Below, piece by piece: positions 44,404 to 54,794 of a stretch of 64,000 nt of DNA. A program made the position numbers and the translations under genes. Position 1 is the first letter of the stretch, and the number at the start of each line of letters is the position of its first letter. The notes beneath the pieces were generated by a model that saw nothing but the letters and a program-made list of their open reading frames with translations, searched no databases and was not told the origin of the DNA. This DNA is from Coprobacter tertius (lineage in GTDB: Bacteria; Bacteroidota; Bacteroidia; Bacteroidales; Coprobacteraceae). Location of the stretch: the NCBI RefSeq assembly GCF_024330105.1, contig NZ_JANDHW010000006.1, forward strand, positions 1-64,000, given 5' to 3'.

Positions 44404-46431
44404 ATGGAATTTAAGATCGTATCACCATACAAACCTACCGGAGACCAGCCTGAAGCCATAGAAGAACTCAGCCGGGGCATAAATGACGGTATTCCGTACC
44501 AAACCCTACTCGGTGTTACGGGTTCGGGGAAGACATTTACGATGGCCAATGTGATCGAGAAAGTACAAAAACCGACCTTGATATTAAGCCACAACAAAAC
44601 CTTAGCAGCACAACTTTACGGAGAATTTAAAAATTTCTTTCCAGATAATGCTGTCGAGTATTTCGTCTCGTATTACGATTATTATCAGCCTGAGGCATAC
44701 ATTCCTACGACCGATACTTATATCGAAAAAGACCTTGCTATTAATGACGAAATAGAAAAACTACGTCTTTCCACTACGTCTTCGTTACTTTCGGGAAGAA
44801 AAGATGTCGTTGTAGTATCTTCAGTATCGTGTCTGTACGGTATCGGAAATCCAGAAGATTTTCACAGCAACGTCATAGAATTGAAAACAGGCATGAGCAT
44901 AGAACGTAATCGGTTTCTCAGGATGTTGGTAGATAGTCTCTACTCTCGCAATGAAATACAACTCGACCGGGGTAATTTTAGAGTAAAAGGCGATACGGTA
45001 GATATATTTCTCGCCTATGCCGATACGATTATCCGGGTCATATTCTGGGGAGAAGAAATCGAATCGATCGAAAGTGTAGACCCGATAAGCGGTCATACTC
45101 TTTCGATATTTAACGAATATAAAATATATCCGGCAAATCTTTTCGTAACGACTAAAGAACGTATCGACAGAGCTATCGGTGAAATCGAGATCGATTTGGG
45201 GAAACAGGTAGAATATTTTAATTCTATCGGTAAACAACTCGAAGCAAAACGGTTACAGGAAAGAGTCACTTATGACCTCGAAATGATACGGGAAGTAGGG
45301 CATTGCTCGGGAATAGAAAATTATTCCCGCTATTTCGACGGAAGATTAGCCGGCACACGCCCCTTTTGCCTAATGGATTATTTTCCGAAAGATTTTCTTG
45401 TCATCATTGACGAAAGCCATGTAACGATTCCTCAGATACGAGCTATGTACGGAGGGGATTTCTCCCGAAAATCGAATCTCGTAGAATATGGTTTCAGGTT
45501 GCCGGCAGCAATAGATAATCGACCTCTGAAGTTTCCCGAATTCGAAGAAATGGCCCGACAAGTCATTTACGTAAGCGCAACACCAGCTGATTATGAACTC
45601 GAAAAGAGCGAAGGGATTATCGTAGAACAGGTGATACGCCCCACCGGATTACTCGATCCGGTAATAGAAGTTCGCCCCAGCTTAAATCAGATTGACGATT
45701 TACTGGAGGAAATACAATTACGTATCGAAAAAGACGAAAGAGTATTGGTCACCACTCTCACCAAACGAATGGCAGAAGAATTAAACACCTATCTTTTGCG
45801 TCTCGATATACGTTGCAACTACATCCATTCTGATGTAGATACTCTCGAACGAATAAAGATAATAGACGAATTACGAAACGGATTTTATGACGTTTTAGTG
45901 GGGGTAAACCTATTACGCGAAGGGCTCGATCTTCCCGAAGTTTCCCTCGTTGCCATTCTCGATGCTGATAAAGAGGGATTTTTGCGTTCGCACAGGTCCC
46001 TTACCCAAACAGCGGGACGTGCCGCCCGTAACCTTAATGGAATGGTTATCATGTATGCCGATAAAATAACAGAAAGCATGCAGAAAACAATCGACGAAAC
46101 AAATCGCAGAAGAGAAAAACAATTAGCCTATAACGAAACTCATCATATTATACCACAGGCAATACAAAAAGCCAAAACCTCGGTTTTAAACCGGGAAACA
46201 GGTGAATCGATTTCCGAAAACAAAGCTCTATACACCGATGATTTCAATCCCGACATCAGCATTGCTGCTGATCCCGTGATTCAGTATATGACACAAGAAC
46301 AATTGAGGAAAACGATTGAGAAAACCCGAAAAGCGATGGTTGATGCAGCAAAAAAAATGGAATTTATCGAAGCTGCTCGCCTTCGTGACGAACTGGTCAT
46401 TCTCGAAGAAAGATTTGCCGCAAAAAATTAA
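44404..46431 (+). CDS. uvrB: Excinuclease ABC subunit B
   Basis: DNA-damage recognition helicase of nucleotide excision repair. Start taken at ATG 44404 (MEFKIVSPYKPTGDQPEAIE); a TTG three codons upstream gives only three more residues. Walker A GVTGSGKTFTMANV, DEXH-type IIDESHVTIPQIR, the beta-hairpin region YYDYYQPEAYIPTTDTYIEK, QTAGRAARN and the C-terminal UVR motif (EFIEAARLRDELVILEERF) are all in place. About 675 residues, normal length. Fhs follows by 9 bases. Confidence 0.97.
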   Translation: MEFKIVSPYKPTGDQPEAIEELSRGINDGIPYQTLLGVTGSGKTFTMANVIEKVQKPTLILSHNKTLAAQLYGEFKNFFPDNAVEYFVSYYDYYQPEAYIPTTDTYIEKDLAINDEIEKLRLSTTSSLLSGRKDVVVVSSVSCLYGIGNPEDFHSNVIELKTGMSIERNRFLRMLVDSLYSRNEIQLDRGNFRVKGDTVDIFLAYADTIIRVIFWGEEIESIESVDPISGHTLSIFNEYKIYPANLFVTTKERIDRAIGEIEIDLGKQVEYFNSIGKQLEAKRLQERVTYDLEMIREVGHCSGIENYSRYFDGRLAGTRPFCLMDYFPKDFLVIIDESHVTIPQIRAMYGGDFSRKSNLVEYGFRLPAAIDNRPLKFPEFEEMARQVIYVSATPADYELEKSEGIIVEQVIRPTGLLDPVIEVRPSLNQIDDLLEEIQLRIEKDERVLVTTLTKRMAEELNTYLLRLDIRCNYIHSDVDTLERIKIIDELRNGFYDVLVGVNLLREGLDLPEVSLVAILDADKEGFLRSHRSLTQTAGRAARNLNGMVIMYADKITESMQKTIDETNRRREKQLAYNETHHIIPQAIQKAKTSVLNRETGESISENKALYTDDFNPDISIAADPVIQYMTQEQLRKTIEKTRKAMVDAAKKMEFIEAARLRDELVILEERFAAKN

Positions 46432-46440
46432 AGTAAAATT

Positions 46441-48108
46441 ATGAAAACTGACATTGAAATCGCCCGCGAGACTAAGCTCAGCAAAATTAAAAAGGTCGCT
46501 TTATCTGTAGGAATCTCAGAAGACGACGTAATCAATTACGGAAAATATATTGCAAAAGTCCCTACCGAGCTAATCGATGAAAATAAAGTAAAAAAAAATC
46601 ATCTCATACTGGTTACGTCAATTTCTCCTACACGGAAAGGAATTGGGAAAACAACTGTAAGTATCGGCTTAGCTCTTGGGTTGAATAAAATCGGTAAAAA
46701 AGCGATTGTAGCATTACGAGAGCCTTCTTTAGGTCCCTGTTTCGGTGTAAAGGGGGGGGCTGCAGGAGGAGGGTATGCACAAGTACTTCCCATGGAAGAT
46801 ATCAACCTGCATTTTACAGGAGATTTTCATGCGATTACTTCTGCACATAATATGATAGCAGCTTTACTCGACAATTACCTTTATCAAAACCGGGAACAAG
46901 GTCATATTCTTAAAAACATTGTCTGGAGACGTGTGCTCGATGTAAACGATCGTTCCCTTCGTCAAATCATAACCGGATTGGGAGGTAATTCAAACGGGAT
47001 TCCTGCCGAGGCCGGTTTCGATATTACACCAGCCTCTGAACTAATGGCCATCCTTTGTTTAGCAAAAGATCTGAATGATCTACGTCGCAGAATCGACAAT
47101 ATAATATTAGGATATCGTTTCGATGATACCCCTTTCACTGTTAAAGAGCTGGGAACAGGCGGTTCTATTGTCGCACTATTAAAGAACGCAATAAACCCCA
47201 ATCTGGTACAAACAACCGAAAATACAGCTGCTTTTGTGCATGGAGGTCCATTCGCTAACATCGCTCATGGCTGTAATTCGATAAATGCTACGAAAATGGC
47301 TCTTACATTCGGTGAATATGTTATTACTGAAGCCGGTTTTGGAGCTGACCTCGGAGCCGAAAAATTCTTTAATATAAAATGCCGTCAATCAGGCCTAAAT
47401 CCCGATCTTACAGTAGTTGTAGCAACCCTACAAGGATTAAAACTCCACGGAGAAGTTCCCGACAAAGAAATTGAAATGCCTAACACCGAAGGTGTAAAAC
47501 GAGGATTAGGTAACTTGAAAAAACACCTGAAAAATCTTCAATCTTTCGGGCAAACTTTATTAGTGGCTATAAATCGTTTTGCAAATGATACCGAAGAAGA
47601 ACTCGAAATAATAAAAGATTTTTGTCGAAAAGAAAATGTGCATTTTGCTGTGAACAACGCTTTTGCCAAAGGCGGTGAAGGAGCCCGTAAACTGGCAGAA
47701 GAAGCTGTGAAATGCATCGAAAACAATCCCTCGGAGATACTGCAGTTTACCTATACTAACGAAGATGCTCCAAAAATAAAAATAGAAAAAATCGCTCGTA
47801 ACATATACGGAGCGGGTGAAGTCATCTTTAGTGATAAGGCCAAGAAAAAGCTGGCACTTGTCGAGAAACTCGGACTGACTCACTATCCTATTTGTATCGC
47901 AAAAACACAATTTTCATTTACCAACGACCCTAAAAAAACAGGTTTAGAAGAAAATTTCGACTTTGTTATCAATGACATTATCATTAATAACGGAGCCGAA
48001 TTTCTTGTCGCAATGGGAGGTGATATCATGAGAATGCCGGGATTACCCAAAAATCCTTCGGCAAACCACATCGATGTGGTAAACGGCGAAATTACCGGTC
48101 TGAGCTAA
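46441..48108 (+). CDS. fhs: Formate-tetrahydrofolate ligase
   Basis: 555-residue ATP-dependent enzyme joining formate to tetrahydrofolate to give 10-formyl-THF. [20 protein letters not shown] is the ATP-binding P-loop; [42 protein letters not shown] and [17 protein letters not shown] are family hallmarks. Part of the uvrB-fhs-ygiQ group with gaps of 9 and 10 bases. Supplies one-carbon units for purine and formyl-Met synthesis. Confidence 0.97.
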   Translation: MKTDIEIARETKLSKIKKVALSVGISEDDVINYGKYIAKVPTELIDENKVKKNHLILVTSISPTRKGIGKTTVSIGLALGLNKIGKKAIVALREPSLGPCFGVKGGAAGGGYAQVLPMEDINLHFTGDFHAITSAHNMIAALLDNYLYQNREQGHILKNIVWRRVLDVNDRSLRQIITGLGGNSNGIPAEAGFDITPASELMAILCLAKDLNDLRRRIDNIILGYRFDDTPFTVKELGTGGSIVALLKNAINPNLVQTTENTAAFVHGGPFANIAHGCNSINATKMALTFGEYVITEAGFGADLGAEKFFNIKCRQSGLNPDLTVVVATLQGLKLHGEVPDKEIEMPNTEGVKRGLGNLKKHLKNLQSFGQTLLVAINRFANDTEEELEIIKDFCRKENVHFAVNNAFAKGGEGARKLAEEAVKCIENNPSEILQFTYTNEDAPKIKIEKIARNIYGAGEVIFSDKAKKKLALVEKLGLTHYPICIAKTQFSFTNDPKKTGLEENFDFVINDIIINNGAEFLVAMGGDIMRMPGLPKNPSANHIDVVNGEITGLS

Positions 48109-48118
48109 TAAACGACAA

Positions 48119-50014
48119 ATGAGAGAATACAAATTACAGGATTGGCTACCAACAACTAAAAAAGAGATCGAACTACGCGGGTGGGACCGACCCGATGTAA
48201 TTCTGTTTTCAGGAGACGCTTACATCGACCACCCTTCTTTCGGATCTGCGGTTATCGGGCGTGTACTCGAAGCCCAAGGGTTACGCGTCGCAATCGTGCC
48301 ACAACCTAATTGGCGCGATGATTTACGTGACTTCCGAAAGTTGGGAGAACCCCGTCTTTTTTTTGGAATTTCAGCCGGCGCTATGGATTCCATGGTCAAC
48401 CATTATACTGCGAACAAAAGACTACGTTCCGACGATGCTTATACCCCAGATGGTCGCCCCGGCATGCGACCCGATTACCCGACTATCGTTTATAGCCAGA
48501 TTCTGAAAAAAATATATCCTCATATACCTGTTGTTATCGGTGGTATAGAGGCCTCATTACGAAGACTTACCCATTATGATTATTGGGAAGACCGTCTGCG
48601 GCCAGGCATACTCACAGAAAGCGGAGCGGACATGCTAATTTACGGCATGGGAGAAAAACCGATAAAAGAACTGATAAACCGATTACAAAAAGGAGATCAA
48701 TTCCACTCAATTACAGATGTAAAACAGACTGTCGTATTAACAGAAAAAGACCGAATACCGAAAGAAAAAGAATCGGACACGGACGTATTACTGGCTTCAC
48801 ACGAAGAATGCCTAAAAAATAAACGTCTGCAATCGGAAAATTTCAAATATATTGAGGAAGAATCTAATAAATACGAAGCACGCCGACTTTGGCAAGTATG
48901 CGGAAATAAAGTATTACTGGTTAATCCACCTTTTCCACCTATGGACGAAACGGAAATCGATGCCTCATTCGATTTACCGTACACTCGCTTACCTCATCCC
49001 AGATATAAAGGCAAAACTATCCCGGCTTACGAAATGATTAAATTTTCGGTAAATTTACACCGAGGTTGTTTCGGGGGATGTGCATTTTGTACAATTTCCG
49101 CACATCAAGGGAAATTTATTGCTTCACGTTCGAAAAGGTCGATTCTTAACGAGGTAAAACAAATTATCGAAATGCCCGACTTTAAAGGCTATCTAAGCGA
49201 TTTAGGTGGACCATCGGCCAACATGTACAAAATGAAAGGACATAACACTGATATTTGCCGTAAATGCAAACGGCCGTCCTGCATTCATCCCGCAATCTGT
49301 TCCAATCTCGATAACGACCACCGTCCCTTACTCGATATATACCGATCGGTTGATTCGATAAAAGGCATTAAAAAATCATTTATCGGCAGTGGTGTACGGT
49401 ATGACTTACTACAACATCGGAATAAAGATGAAAATATAAACAATGCCAGTAGCCAATATACACGAGAATTGATATGCAACCATGTTTCGGGACGACTTAA
49501 AGTAGCTCCAGAACATACATCAGATAATGTTTTATCGGTAATGCGGAAACCCTCTTTCAAACAATTCGAATCGTTTAAAAAGACTTTTGACCGAATAAAT
49601 AACGAAAATGGACTACGCCAACAACTGATTCCCTATTTTATTTCGAGTCACCCCGGCTGCCAAGAAGAAGATATGGCTGAGCTGGCGGCCATTACTAAAA
49701 ATATGAATTTTCACCTCGAACAAGTTCAAGATTTCACACCGACTCCCATGACACTGGCAACCGAAATTTATTATAGCGGATATCACCCTTATACCGGAGA
49801 AAAACTATACACAGCCCATACGCGTGATGAAAAACTGAAACAAAGACAATTTTTCTTTTGGTACAAACCCGAATCAAGAAAAGAAATACAGAAAATCTTG
49901 TCGAATATGGGTCGACGAGACTTACTTCAATGTCTGTACGGGAATGCTCATCCGATAAAAGATTTTGTACCTGATAATCCTAAAAGCAAGAAAAAAAGGA
50001 CACATAAATCATAA
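48119..50014 (+). CDS. ygiQ: YgiQ family radical SAM protein
   Basis: 631 residues. Radical SAM iron-sulfur ligands CFGGCAFC (Cys317, Cys321, Cys324); N-terminal segment with LFSGDAYIDHPSFGSAVIGR and IPVVIGGIEASLRRLTHYDY; additional cysteines CRKCKRPSC in the middle that may bind a second cluster. YgiQ proteins are widespread radical SAM proteins of unclear substrate. Followed by the peptidase gene, 14 bases later. Confidence 0.92.
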   Translation: MREYKLQDWLPTTKKEIELRGWDRPDVILFSGDAYIDHPSFGSAVIGRVLEAQGLRVAIVPQPNWRDDLRDFRKLGEPRLFFGISAGAMDSMVNHYTANKRLRSDDAYTPDGRPGMRPDYPTIVYSQILKKIYPHIPVVIGGIEASLRRLTHYDYWEDRLRPGILTESGADMLIYGMGEKPIKELINRLQKGDQFHSITDVKQTVVLTEKDRIPKEKESDTDVLLASHEECLKNKRLQSENFKYIEEESNKYEARRLWQVCGNKVLLVNPPFPPMDETEIDASFDLPYTRLPHPRYKGKTIPAYEMIKFSVNLHRGCFGGCAFCTISAHQGKFIASRSKRSILNEVKQIIEMPDFKGYLSDLGGPSANMYKMKGHNTDICRKCKRPSCIHPAICSNLDNDHRPLLDIYRSVDSIKGIKKSFIGSGVRYDLLQHRNKDENINNASSQYTRELICNHVSGRLKVAPEHTSDNVLSVMRKPSFKQFESFKKTFDRINNENGLRQQLIPYFISSHPGCQEEDMAELAAITKNMNFHLEQVQDFTPTPMTLATEIYYSGYHPYTGEKLYTAHTRDEKLKQRQFFFWYKPESRKEIQKILSNMGRRDLLQCLYGNAHPIKDFVPDNPKSKKKRTHKS

Positions 50015-50028
50015 TTTATCATACCAGA

Positions 50029-52137
50029 ATGAAACAATTAATAAACAAATGTATTATGGCCGGAGTTATTGCATTGTCTGCCTGCCAGACACCCGGAAAA
50101 GGAACCGATGAGATAATCGGGAAAAATAATCCCGAAATTATAAACGGACTCATGACTCCCGAAGTCTTAATGAGCTTCGGACGAGTGAGCGGTGCAGAAT
50201 TATCTCCCGACAAGCAGAAAATACTTTTCGGTGTTACGTACGTAAGTGTTCCCGAAAACAAAAGCAATCGTGAATTATTTGTTATGAATGTCGATGGAAG
50301 CGACAAACAACAAATCACGCACACATCAAAATCGGAACAAAATGCCGTATGGTTGAATGGAGGAGAACAAATTGCATTTCTGACATCGGAAAGCGGAAGC
50401 TCTCAAATCTGGATTATGAACGCCGATGGAAGTAATCGCAAACAAATAACCGATATGGGAAAAGGGATCGACGGGTTCTCTGTATCTCCAGATGGCAAAA
50501 AGATCGTATTTATACAAAATGTCAAATATGGCAAAAGATCTGTAGATGTTTATCCCGATCTTCCCAAAGCAACAGGACGTATCATCGACGATCTGATGTA
50601 TAAACACTGGGATGAATGGGTAGAAGAAATTCCACATCCTTTCATAGCCGATTTCAATGGAAAAGAAATTATGAATATTTCGGATATTCTCGAGGGACAA
50701 CCTTATGAAGCCCCGATGAAACCTTTCGGAGGAATAGAAGATTTCGCCTGGACAAGCGATAGCAAAAAAATAGCATATACTTGTCGTAAAAAAACCGGAA
50801 AAGCTTATGCATTATCTACAAATTCCGATATTTATTTATACGACATCGAATCTAAAACCGATAAAAATCTTACCGAAGGAATGATGGGATACGATACTAA
50901 TCCGAGGATATCTCCCGATGGCCGCTATATGGCATGGATGAGTATGGAACGCGATGGATACGAATCAGATAAAAACCGGCTGTTTGTAATGAATCTTACT
51001 ACGGGAGAAAAACAATATCTCACCGATAAATTCGATTATAGTCTCGATGTATTACAATGGGGAACAGATAATAATACCCTGTTTTTTATCTGTGCTTATA
51101 AAGGAACCGAACAAATCTTCCGTATCGACCGTATAACAAAACAAATTACCCTTGTTACCGAGGGTGATTATGACTATGCCTCTATTTGTCCGGTTTCAAA
51201 TGATCTCCTGATTACCCAGCGCCACTCTTTATCGATGCCTGACGAAATTTATTCGATAAATATTCCCGAAAAAAAAGTCAGTGAATTATCATTCGAGAAT
51301 AAAGAGATTCTTGAAAAGCTGAATATGGGTAAAGTAGAAGGAAGATGGATAGGAACAACCGATAACAAAAAAATGCTTACCTGGATCGTTTACCCACCTC
51401 ATTTCGATCCTAATAAAAAATATCCTACTTTGCTTTATTGCCAAGGAGGACCTCAAAGTCCCGTAACTCAATTTTGGTCGTACCGATGGAACCTGCAAAT
51501 TATGGCAGCTAACGGATATATCGTAGTAGCTCCCAATCGTAGAGGATTATATGGATTCGGACAGGAATGGCTCGAACAAATCAGCGGTGATTACGGAGGA
51601 CAATGCATGCTCGATTATTTCTCGGCCATAGATACCGTAAAACAAGAACGTTACGTAGATGCCGACCACCTGGGAGCCGTCGGAGCCAGTTTCGGCGGAT
51701 ATTCGGTTTACTGGCTGGCAGGACATCATAATAAAAGATTTAAAGCTTTTATCGCCCACGCCGGAATTTTCAATACCGAACAACAATACGTAGAAACGGA
51801 AGAAATGTGGTTTGCCAACTGGGATTTAGGAGGTCCGTTTTGGGACAAAAATAATCCCGTCGCTCAACGCTCATATGCCAATTCGCCACATAAATTCGTC
51901 GATAAATGGGATACTCCTATTCTGGTTAGCCATGGCGAACGCGATTACCGTATACTCGCATCTCAAGGTATGGCTGCGTATGATGCCGCTATGCTACGCG
52001 GTATTCCGGCCGAGCTGCTCATCTTCCCAGACGAAAACCATTGGGTCGCCCAACCTCAAAATGCAGTTTTATGGCAACGTGTATTTTTCCGTTGGCTCGA
52101 TCATTGGCTAAAACCAGAATCTACCAATAAAAAATAA
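50029..52137 (+). CDS. S9 family prolyl oligopeptidase lipoprotein
   Basis: 702-residue serine peptidase (dipeptidyl peptidase IV/ACER-type). Lipobox LSAC at the N-terminus (IALSACQTPGKG) suggests anchoring in the membrane. Beta-propeller segments (WTSDSKKIAYTCRKKT, RISPDGRYMAWMSMER) precede the alpha/beta hydrolase domain. Catalytic triad: Ser554 in GASFGGYSVY, Asp639 in GERDYRIL, His671 in DENHWVA. Likely releases dipeptides or oligopeptides in the periplasm. Last gene of its operon, with a terminator hairpin just after it. Confidence 0.93.
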   Translation: MKQLINKCIMAGVIALSACQTPGKGTDEIIGKNNPEIINGLMTPEVLMSFGRVSGAELSPDKQKILFGVTYVSVPENKSNRELFVMNVDGSDKQQITHTSKSEQNAVWLNGGEQIAFLTSESGSSQIWIMNADGSNRKQITDMGKGIDGFSVSPDGKKIVFIQNVKYGKRSVDVYPDLPKATGRIIDDLMYKHWDEWVEEIPHPFIADFNGKEIMNISDILEGQPYEAPMKPFGGIEDFAWTSDSKKIAYTCRKKTGKAYALSTNSDIYLYDIESKTDKNLTEGMMGYDTNPRISPDGRYMAWMSMERDGYESDKNRLFVMNLTTGEKQYLTDKFDYSLDVLQWGTDNNTLFFICAYKGTEQIFRIDRITKQITLVTEGDYDYASICPVSNDLLITQRHSLSMPDEIYSINIPEKKVSELSFENKEILEKLNMGKVEGRWIGTTDNKKMLTWIVYPPHFDPNKKYPTLLYCQGGPQSPVTQFWSYRWNLQIMAANGYIVVAPNRRGLYGFGQEWLEQISGDYGGQCMLDYFSAIDTVKQERYVDADHLGAVGASFGGYSVYWLAGHHNKRFKAFIAHAGIFNTEQQYVETEEMWFANWDLGGPFWDKNNPVAQRSYANSPHKFVDKWDTPILVSHGERDYRILASQGMAAYDAAMLRGIPAELLIFPDENHWVAQPQNAVLWQRVFFRWLDHWLKPESTNKK

Positions 52138-52155
52138 CCCGATGATCTTATAAAA

Positions 52156-52190
52156 AAACACCTGTTACTATTATAAAACAGGTGTTTCTT
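52156..52190 (+). terminator. Terminator after the S9 peptidase gene
   Basis: AAACACCTGTT (52156-52166) pairs with AACAGGTGTTT (52177-52187), 10-base loop, followed by CTTTAAC. Nineteen bases after the stop codon. Confidence 0.75.
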
Positions 52191-52206
52191 TAACAAAATT
52201 ATATTA

Positions 52207-52240
52207 AAAAGGGGACTGTAATATCTTACAGTCCCCTTTT
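52207..52240 (-). terminator. Terminator after the tRNA cluster
   Basis: AAAAGGGGACTGTAA (52207-52221) and its perfect complement (52226-52240), a 15-bp stem with 4-base loop, T-rich on both outsides. Six bases after the last tRNA on the minus strand; works in both directions. Confidence 0.88.
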
Positions 52241-52245
52241 AGTTG

Positions 52246-52330
52246 TGTCCGGGATGAGATTCGAACTCACACGATCGTAATGATCACTACCCCCTCAAAG
52301 TAGCGTGTCTACCAATTTCACCACCCGGAC
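52246..52330 (-). tRNA. tRNA-Leu (GAG)
   Basis: 85 nt with acceptor GTCCGGG/CCCGGAC and discriminator A. D-arm GGTGAAATTGGTAGAC, anticodon stem CTACT/GGTAG with loop TTGAGGG (anticodon GAG), long variable arm typical of class II leucine tRNA, and T-loop GTTCGAATC. CCA is not encoded. Last in a four-tRNA cluster. Confidence 0.95.
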
Positions 52331-52348
52331 ATCTTTGTTTTTGAAGCG

Positions 52349-52433
52349 TGCCCAAAACAGGACTCGAACCTGCACGTTCGTAATGAACACTAGTCCCTGA
52401 AACTAGCGCGTCTACCAATTCCGCCATTTGGGC
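52349..52433 (-). tRNA. tRNA-Leu (CAG)
   Basis: 85 nt. Acceptor GCCCAAA/TTTGGGC, discriminator A; D-arm with GGCGGAATTGGTAGACG; anticodon stem CTAGT/ACTAG with loop TTCAGGG (anticodon CAG); long variable arm; T-loop GTTCGAGTC. CCA is not encoded. Eighteen bases upstream of the other tRNA-Leu. Confidence 0.95.
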
Positions 52434-52459
52434 CCATCTATCCAAAATAGATATCGTAG

Positions 52460-52532
52460 AGCGAAAGACGGGACTCGAACCCGCGACCCTAACCTTGGCA
52501 AGGTTATGCTCTACCAACTGAGCTACTTTCGC
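52460..52532 (-). tRNA. tRNA-Gly (GCC), copy 2
   Basis: 73 nt. Acceptor GCGAAAG/CTTTCGC, discriminator T; D-arm TAGCTCAGTTGGTAGAGC; anticodon stem TAACC/GGTTA with loop TTGCCAA (anticodon GCC); T-arm GGGTTCGAACCC. Identical to the upstream copy. Confidence 0.97.
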
Positions 52533-52580
52533 ATTTCACAGTACGTTACAAAATAAAACCCCTCCTCTGAAAAAGTTTTG

Positions 52581-52653
52581 AGCGAAAGACGGGACTCGAA
52601 CCCGCGACCCTAACCTTGGCAAGGTTATGCTCTACCAACTGAGCTACTTTCGC
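52581..52653 (-). tRNA. tRNA-Gly (GCC), copy 1
   Basis: 73 nt, the same sequence as the next copy (acceptor GCGAAAG, anticodon GCC). First in the cluster, with the promoter about 12-40 bases upstream. The 48-base spacer to copy 2 is AT-rich and unrelated. Confidence 0.97.
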
Positions 52654-52664
52654 ATTTGCGAGTG

Positions 52665-52696
52665 CAAATATAAACCGATATTTTGAGTTGTGCAAA
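52665..52696 (-). promoter_or_regulatory. Promoter of the tRNA cluster
   Basis: Minus strand TTTG (52693-52696), 20-base spacer, TATATTTG (52665-52672); both are exact Bacteroidota consensus boxes. The 651-base gap between the S9 peptidase (ends 52137) and folE (begins 52789) is filled by two terminators, four tRNAs and this promoter. Confidence 0.75.
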
Positions 52697-52788
52697 TGCT
52701 TTACCTAATTTTTTTCACCTTTGCAAACCATTGTTTTCTTATGTTTTGGCTGTTAATAATTTAACAGAACAAAATTTTTACAGCCCCC

Positions 52789-53391
52789 TTATAAAGAACC
52801 TTTTTTTATCAGAGAAATAAATTCTTCCCGCGTTTTAAGATCCCTAAATGCTCCGGTAAAATCAGACGTCGTAGTTGTAGAATGCTGTTTTTCGACACCA
52901 CGCATCTGCATACACATATGTTGAGCTTCGATTACAACCATAACTCCAAGCGGATTTAAGGTTTGCTGTAAACATTCTTTAATTTGCAACGTCATACGTT
53001 CCTGCACCTGAAGACGACGGGCATAAACTTCGACAATACGTGCAATCTTACTTAATCCTGTAATATATTTATCGGGAATATAGGCAACATGAGCTTTCCC
53101 GAAAAAAGGCAACATATGATGTTCACACAAAGAATAAAAATCGATATCTTTCACAATAACCATCTGACGGTAATCTTCGCGAAACATTGCCGAAGAAATA
53201 ATCTGCTGAGGAGATTGCTCATACCCTTTAGTCAAAAACTGCATCGCTTTCGCTACTCGTTCGGGAGTTTTAATCAGCCCTTCACGATCGACATCTTCTC
53301 CCAAAAGCGATAATATACATTTATAATGATAAGCCAATTGTTCCCGTATTTTCAATTTCTCGGGAGTGAGACTATCATTGCTTTCTTCCAT
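52789..53391 (-). CDS. folE: GTP cyclohydrolase I
   Basis: 200-residue homodecameric enzyme turning GTP to 7,8-dihydroneopterin triphosphate, the first step of folate synthesis. The zinc/GTP site is [18 protein letters not shown]; the family helix [20 protein letters not shown] and the second Cys in [10 protein letters not shown] follow. Last gene of the tpiA group with 11 bases from the SPOR gene. Confidence 0.96.
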   Translation of the reverse strand: MEESNDSLTPEKLKIREQLAYHYKCILSLLGEDVDREGLIKTPERVAKAMQFLTKGYEQSPQQIISSAMFREDYRQMVIVKDIDFYSLCEHHMLPFFGKAHVAYIPDKYITGLSKIARIVEVYARRLQVQERMTLQIKECLQQTLNPLGVMVVIEAQHMCMQMRGVEKQHSTTTTSDFTGAFRDLKTREEFISLIKKGSL

Positions 53392-53402
53392 AACGTTATA
53401 TT

Positions 53403-53927
53403 TTAATCAAGAGGTTCATACTGTGGAATACGTACAGTTTCTCGTACAATACGCATCTCTTTTGCAAACTCAGGAAATGCAGTTTTTAGATCCCGCATCC
53501 TCGCATTCGCTTCTTCAAATGTTCTGAAATCTCCAACCCGCAAACGCCAAAAAGGAGAAGTATAAGTCACATATGTCTCTATATCAGGAACCGAACTACG
53601 AATAAGACTTGCTTTACGAGTTGCTTCATCTTTTGATTTACGCTGGTTGTTATCTGAAAATACTTGAATACGATAACCACTTACTGTTACATAAGACGAA
53701 GGTAAACCATTCTCCCCCACAAATGTTCCCGAAGACTTAAACGCAGTAGCGTTACGGCTGAGTTTACTTGCCAGACGCGCATCCTGAAAAATGCGTACCC
53801 TCCCCTCTTCTCCTATTCGGGTAAGATGTTGCACGATAGACGTATCGGCAACTGCTGTTTGCATCGAAAATACGGATGGGATAAATAATCCGCAAAATAT
53901 CGGAATTAAAAATACGGCCTTTTTCAT
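53403..53927 (-). CDS. SPOR domain protein
   Basis: 174 residues. N-terminal signal peptide ([17 protein letters not shown]), a middle region, and a C-terminal SPOR module ([40 protein letters not shown]) that binds denuded peptidoglycan at division sites. Likely periplasmic. Between tpiA and folE. Confidence 0.85.
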   Translation of the reverse strand: MKKAVFLIPIFCGLFIPSVFSMQTAVADTSIVQHLTRIGEEGRVRIFQDARLASKLSRNATAFKSSGTFVGENGLPSSYVTVSGYRIQVFSDNNQRKSKDEATRKASLIRSSVPDIETYVTYTSPFWRLRVGDFRTFEEANARMRDLKTAFPEFAKEMRIVRETVRIPQYEPLD

Positions 53928-53948
53928 TATTCGCTCATATTAATCAGT

Positions 53949-53990
53949 AAGGCTGCAAAAATAAGAAAACTCTCTTACTTTTGCAGCCTT
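53949..53990 (-). terminator. Long hairpin after tpiA
   Basis: An 18-bp stem (53949-53966 with 53973-53990, one G-U pair on the minus strand), 6-base loop, in the 82-base gap between tpiA and the SPOR gene. No T-run on the minus strand, so it could be an RNA stabiliser or partial terminator. Confidence 0.5.
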
Positions 53991-54009
53991 TTATCTTTAT
54001 TTTAATTCA

Positions 54010-54765
54010 TTAAAATGCATCGATGATAGCAGTGAAAGTATCTACTTTCAGTGATGCACCGCCAATGAGACCGCCGTCAACATCGGTATTCGAGAATAAT
54101 TCTTTAGCATTTGAAGGATTGCAACTTCCACCATAAAGTATAGAGCAGTTATCCGCAACTTCTTTACCGTATTTATCAGCAAGTGTTTTACGAATAAACG
54201 CATGCATTTCCTGAGCTTGTTCGGCCGTAGCTGTTTTGCCGGTACCGATTGCCCAAACAGGCTCGTATGCAAGAATAATTTTACCGAAATCTTCAGCTGA
54301 AAGATCGAATAAAGAATGCTCGATTTGTGATTTTACAACCTCAAAATGTTTTCCGGATTCTCTTTCTTCCAAAACCTCACCAATACAAAAAATAGGAGTA
54401 AGACCATTTGCTAAAGCCAATTTTACTTTCTCTTTCAGTATTTCGGGAGTTTCATGATAATAAGCCCGACGTTCCGAATGACCTAATATCACATATTTTG
54501 CACCTGTAGAAGCAACCATTTCGGCAGAAACTTCTCCGGTATAAGCCCCTGATGCCTTATCGGCACAGTTTTCAGCGGCTACACCTATTTTTTTCGTATC
54601 TATAGCTTCTACGACACTGGCAAGATGAATAAACGGAGTACCGATAATCACATCACAATTGGGATTTTTCCCGGCCAAAGCTTTATCGATTCCTTTTGCC
54701 AATTCAAGACCTTCCTGAAGTGTCTTGTTCATTTTCCAGTTTCCTGCAACAATGTTCTTTCTCAT
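54010..54765 (-). CDS. tpiA: Triose-phosphate isomerase
   Basis: 251-residue TIM barrel of glycolysis. NWKMNK has the catalytic lysine at residue 11, ILGHSERR the catalytic histidine, and [10 protein letters not shown] the catalytic glutamate; [20 protein letters not shown] and LIGGASLK bind phosphate. 29 bases after the DoxX gene on the same strand. Confidence 0.97.
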   Translation of the reverse strand: MRKNIVAGNWKMNKTLQEGLELAKGIDKALAGKNPNCDVIIGTPFIHLASVVEAIDTKKIGVAAENCADKASGAYTGEVSAEMVASTGAKYVILGHSERRAYYHETPEILKEKVKLALANGLTPIFCIGEVLEERESGKHFEVVKSQIEHSLFDLSAEDFGKIILAYEPVWAIGTGKTATAEQAQEMHAFIRKTLADKYGKEVADNCSILYGGSCNPSNAKELFSNTDVDGGLIGGASLKVDTFTAIIDAF

Positions 54766-54794
54766 AATTAATATTATATGTGTTATAAAAATAG

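Noticed and set aside
52287-52517. A 76-codon open frame across the tRNA cluster on the minus strand
   Set aside because: It lies over tRNA-Leu and tRNA-Gly genes and its translation is the typical false protein produced by tRNA sequence (GSSPV, EIGRH patterns).
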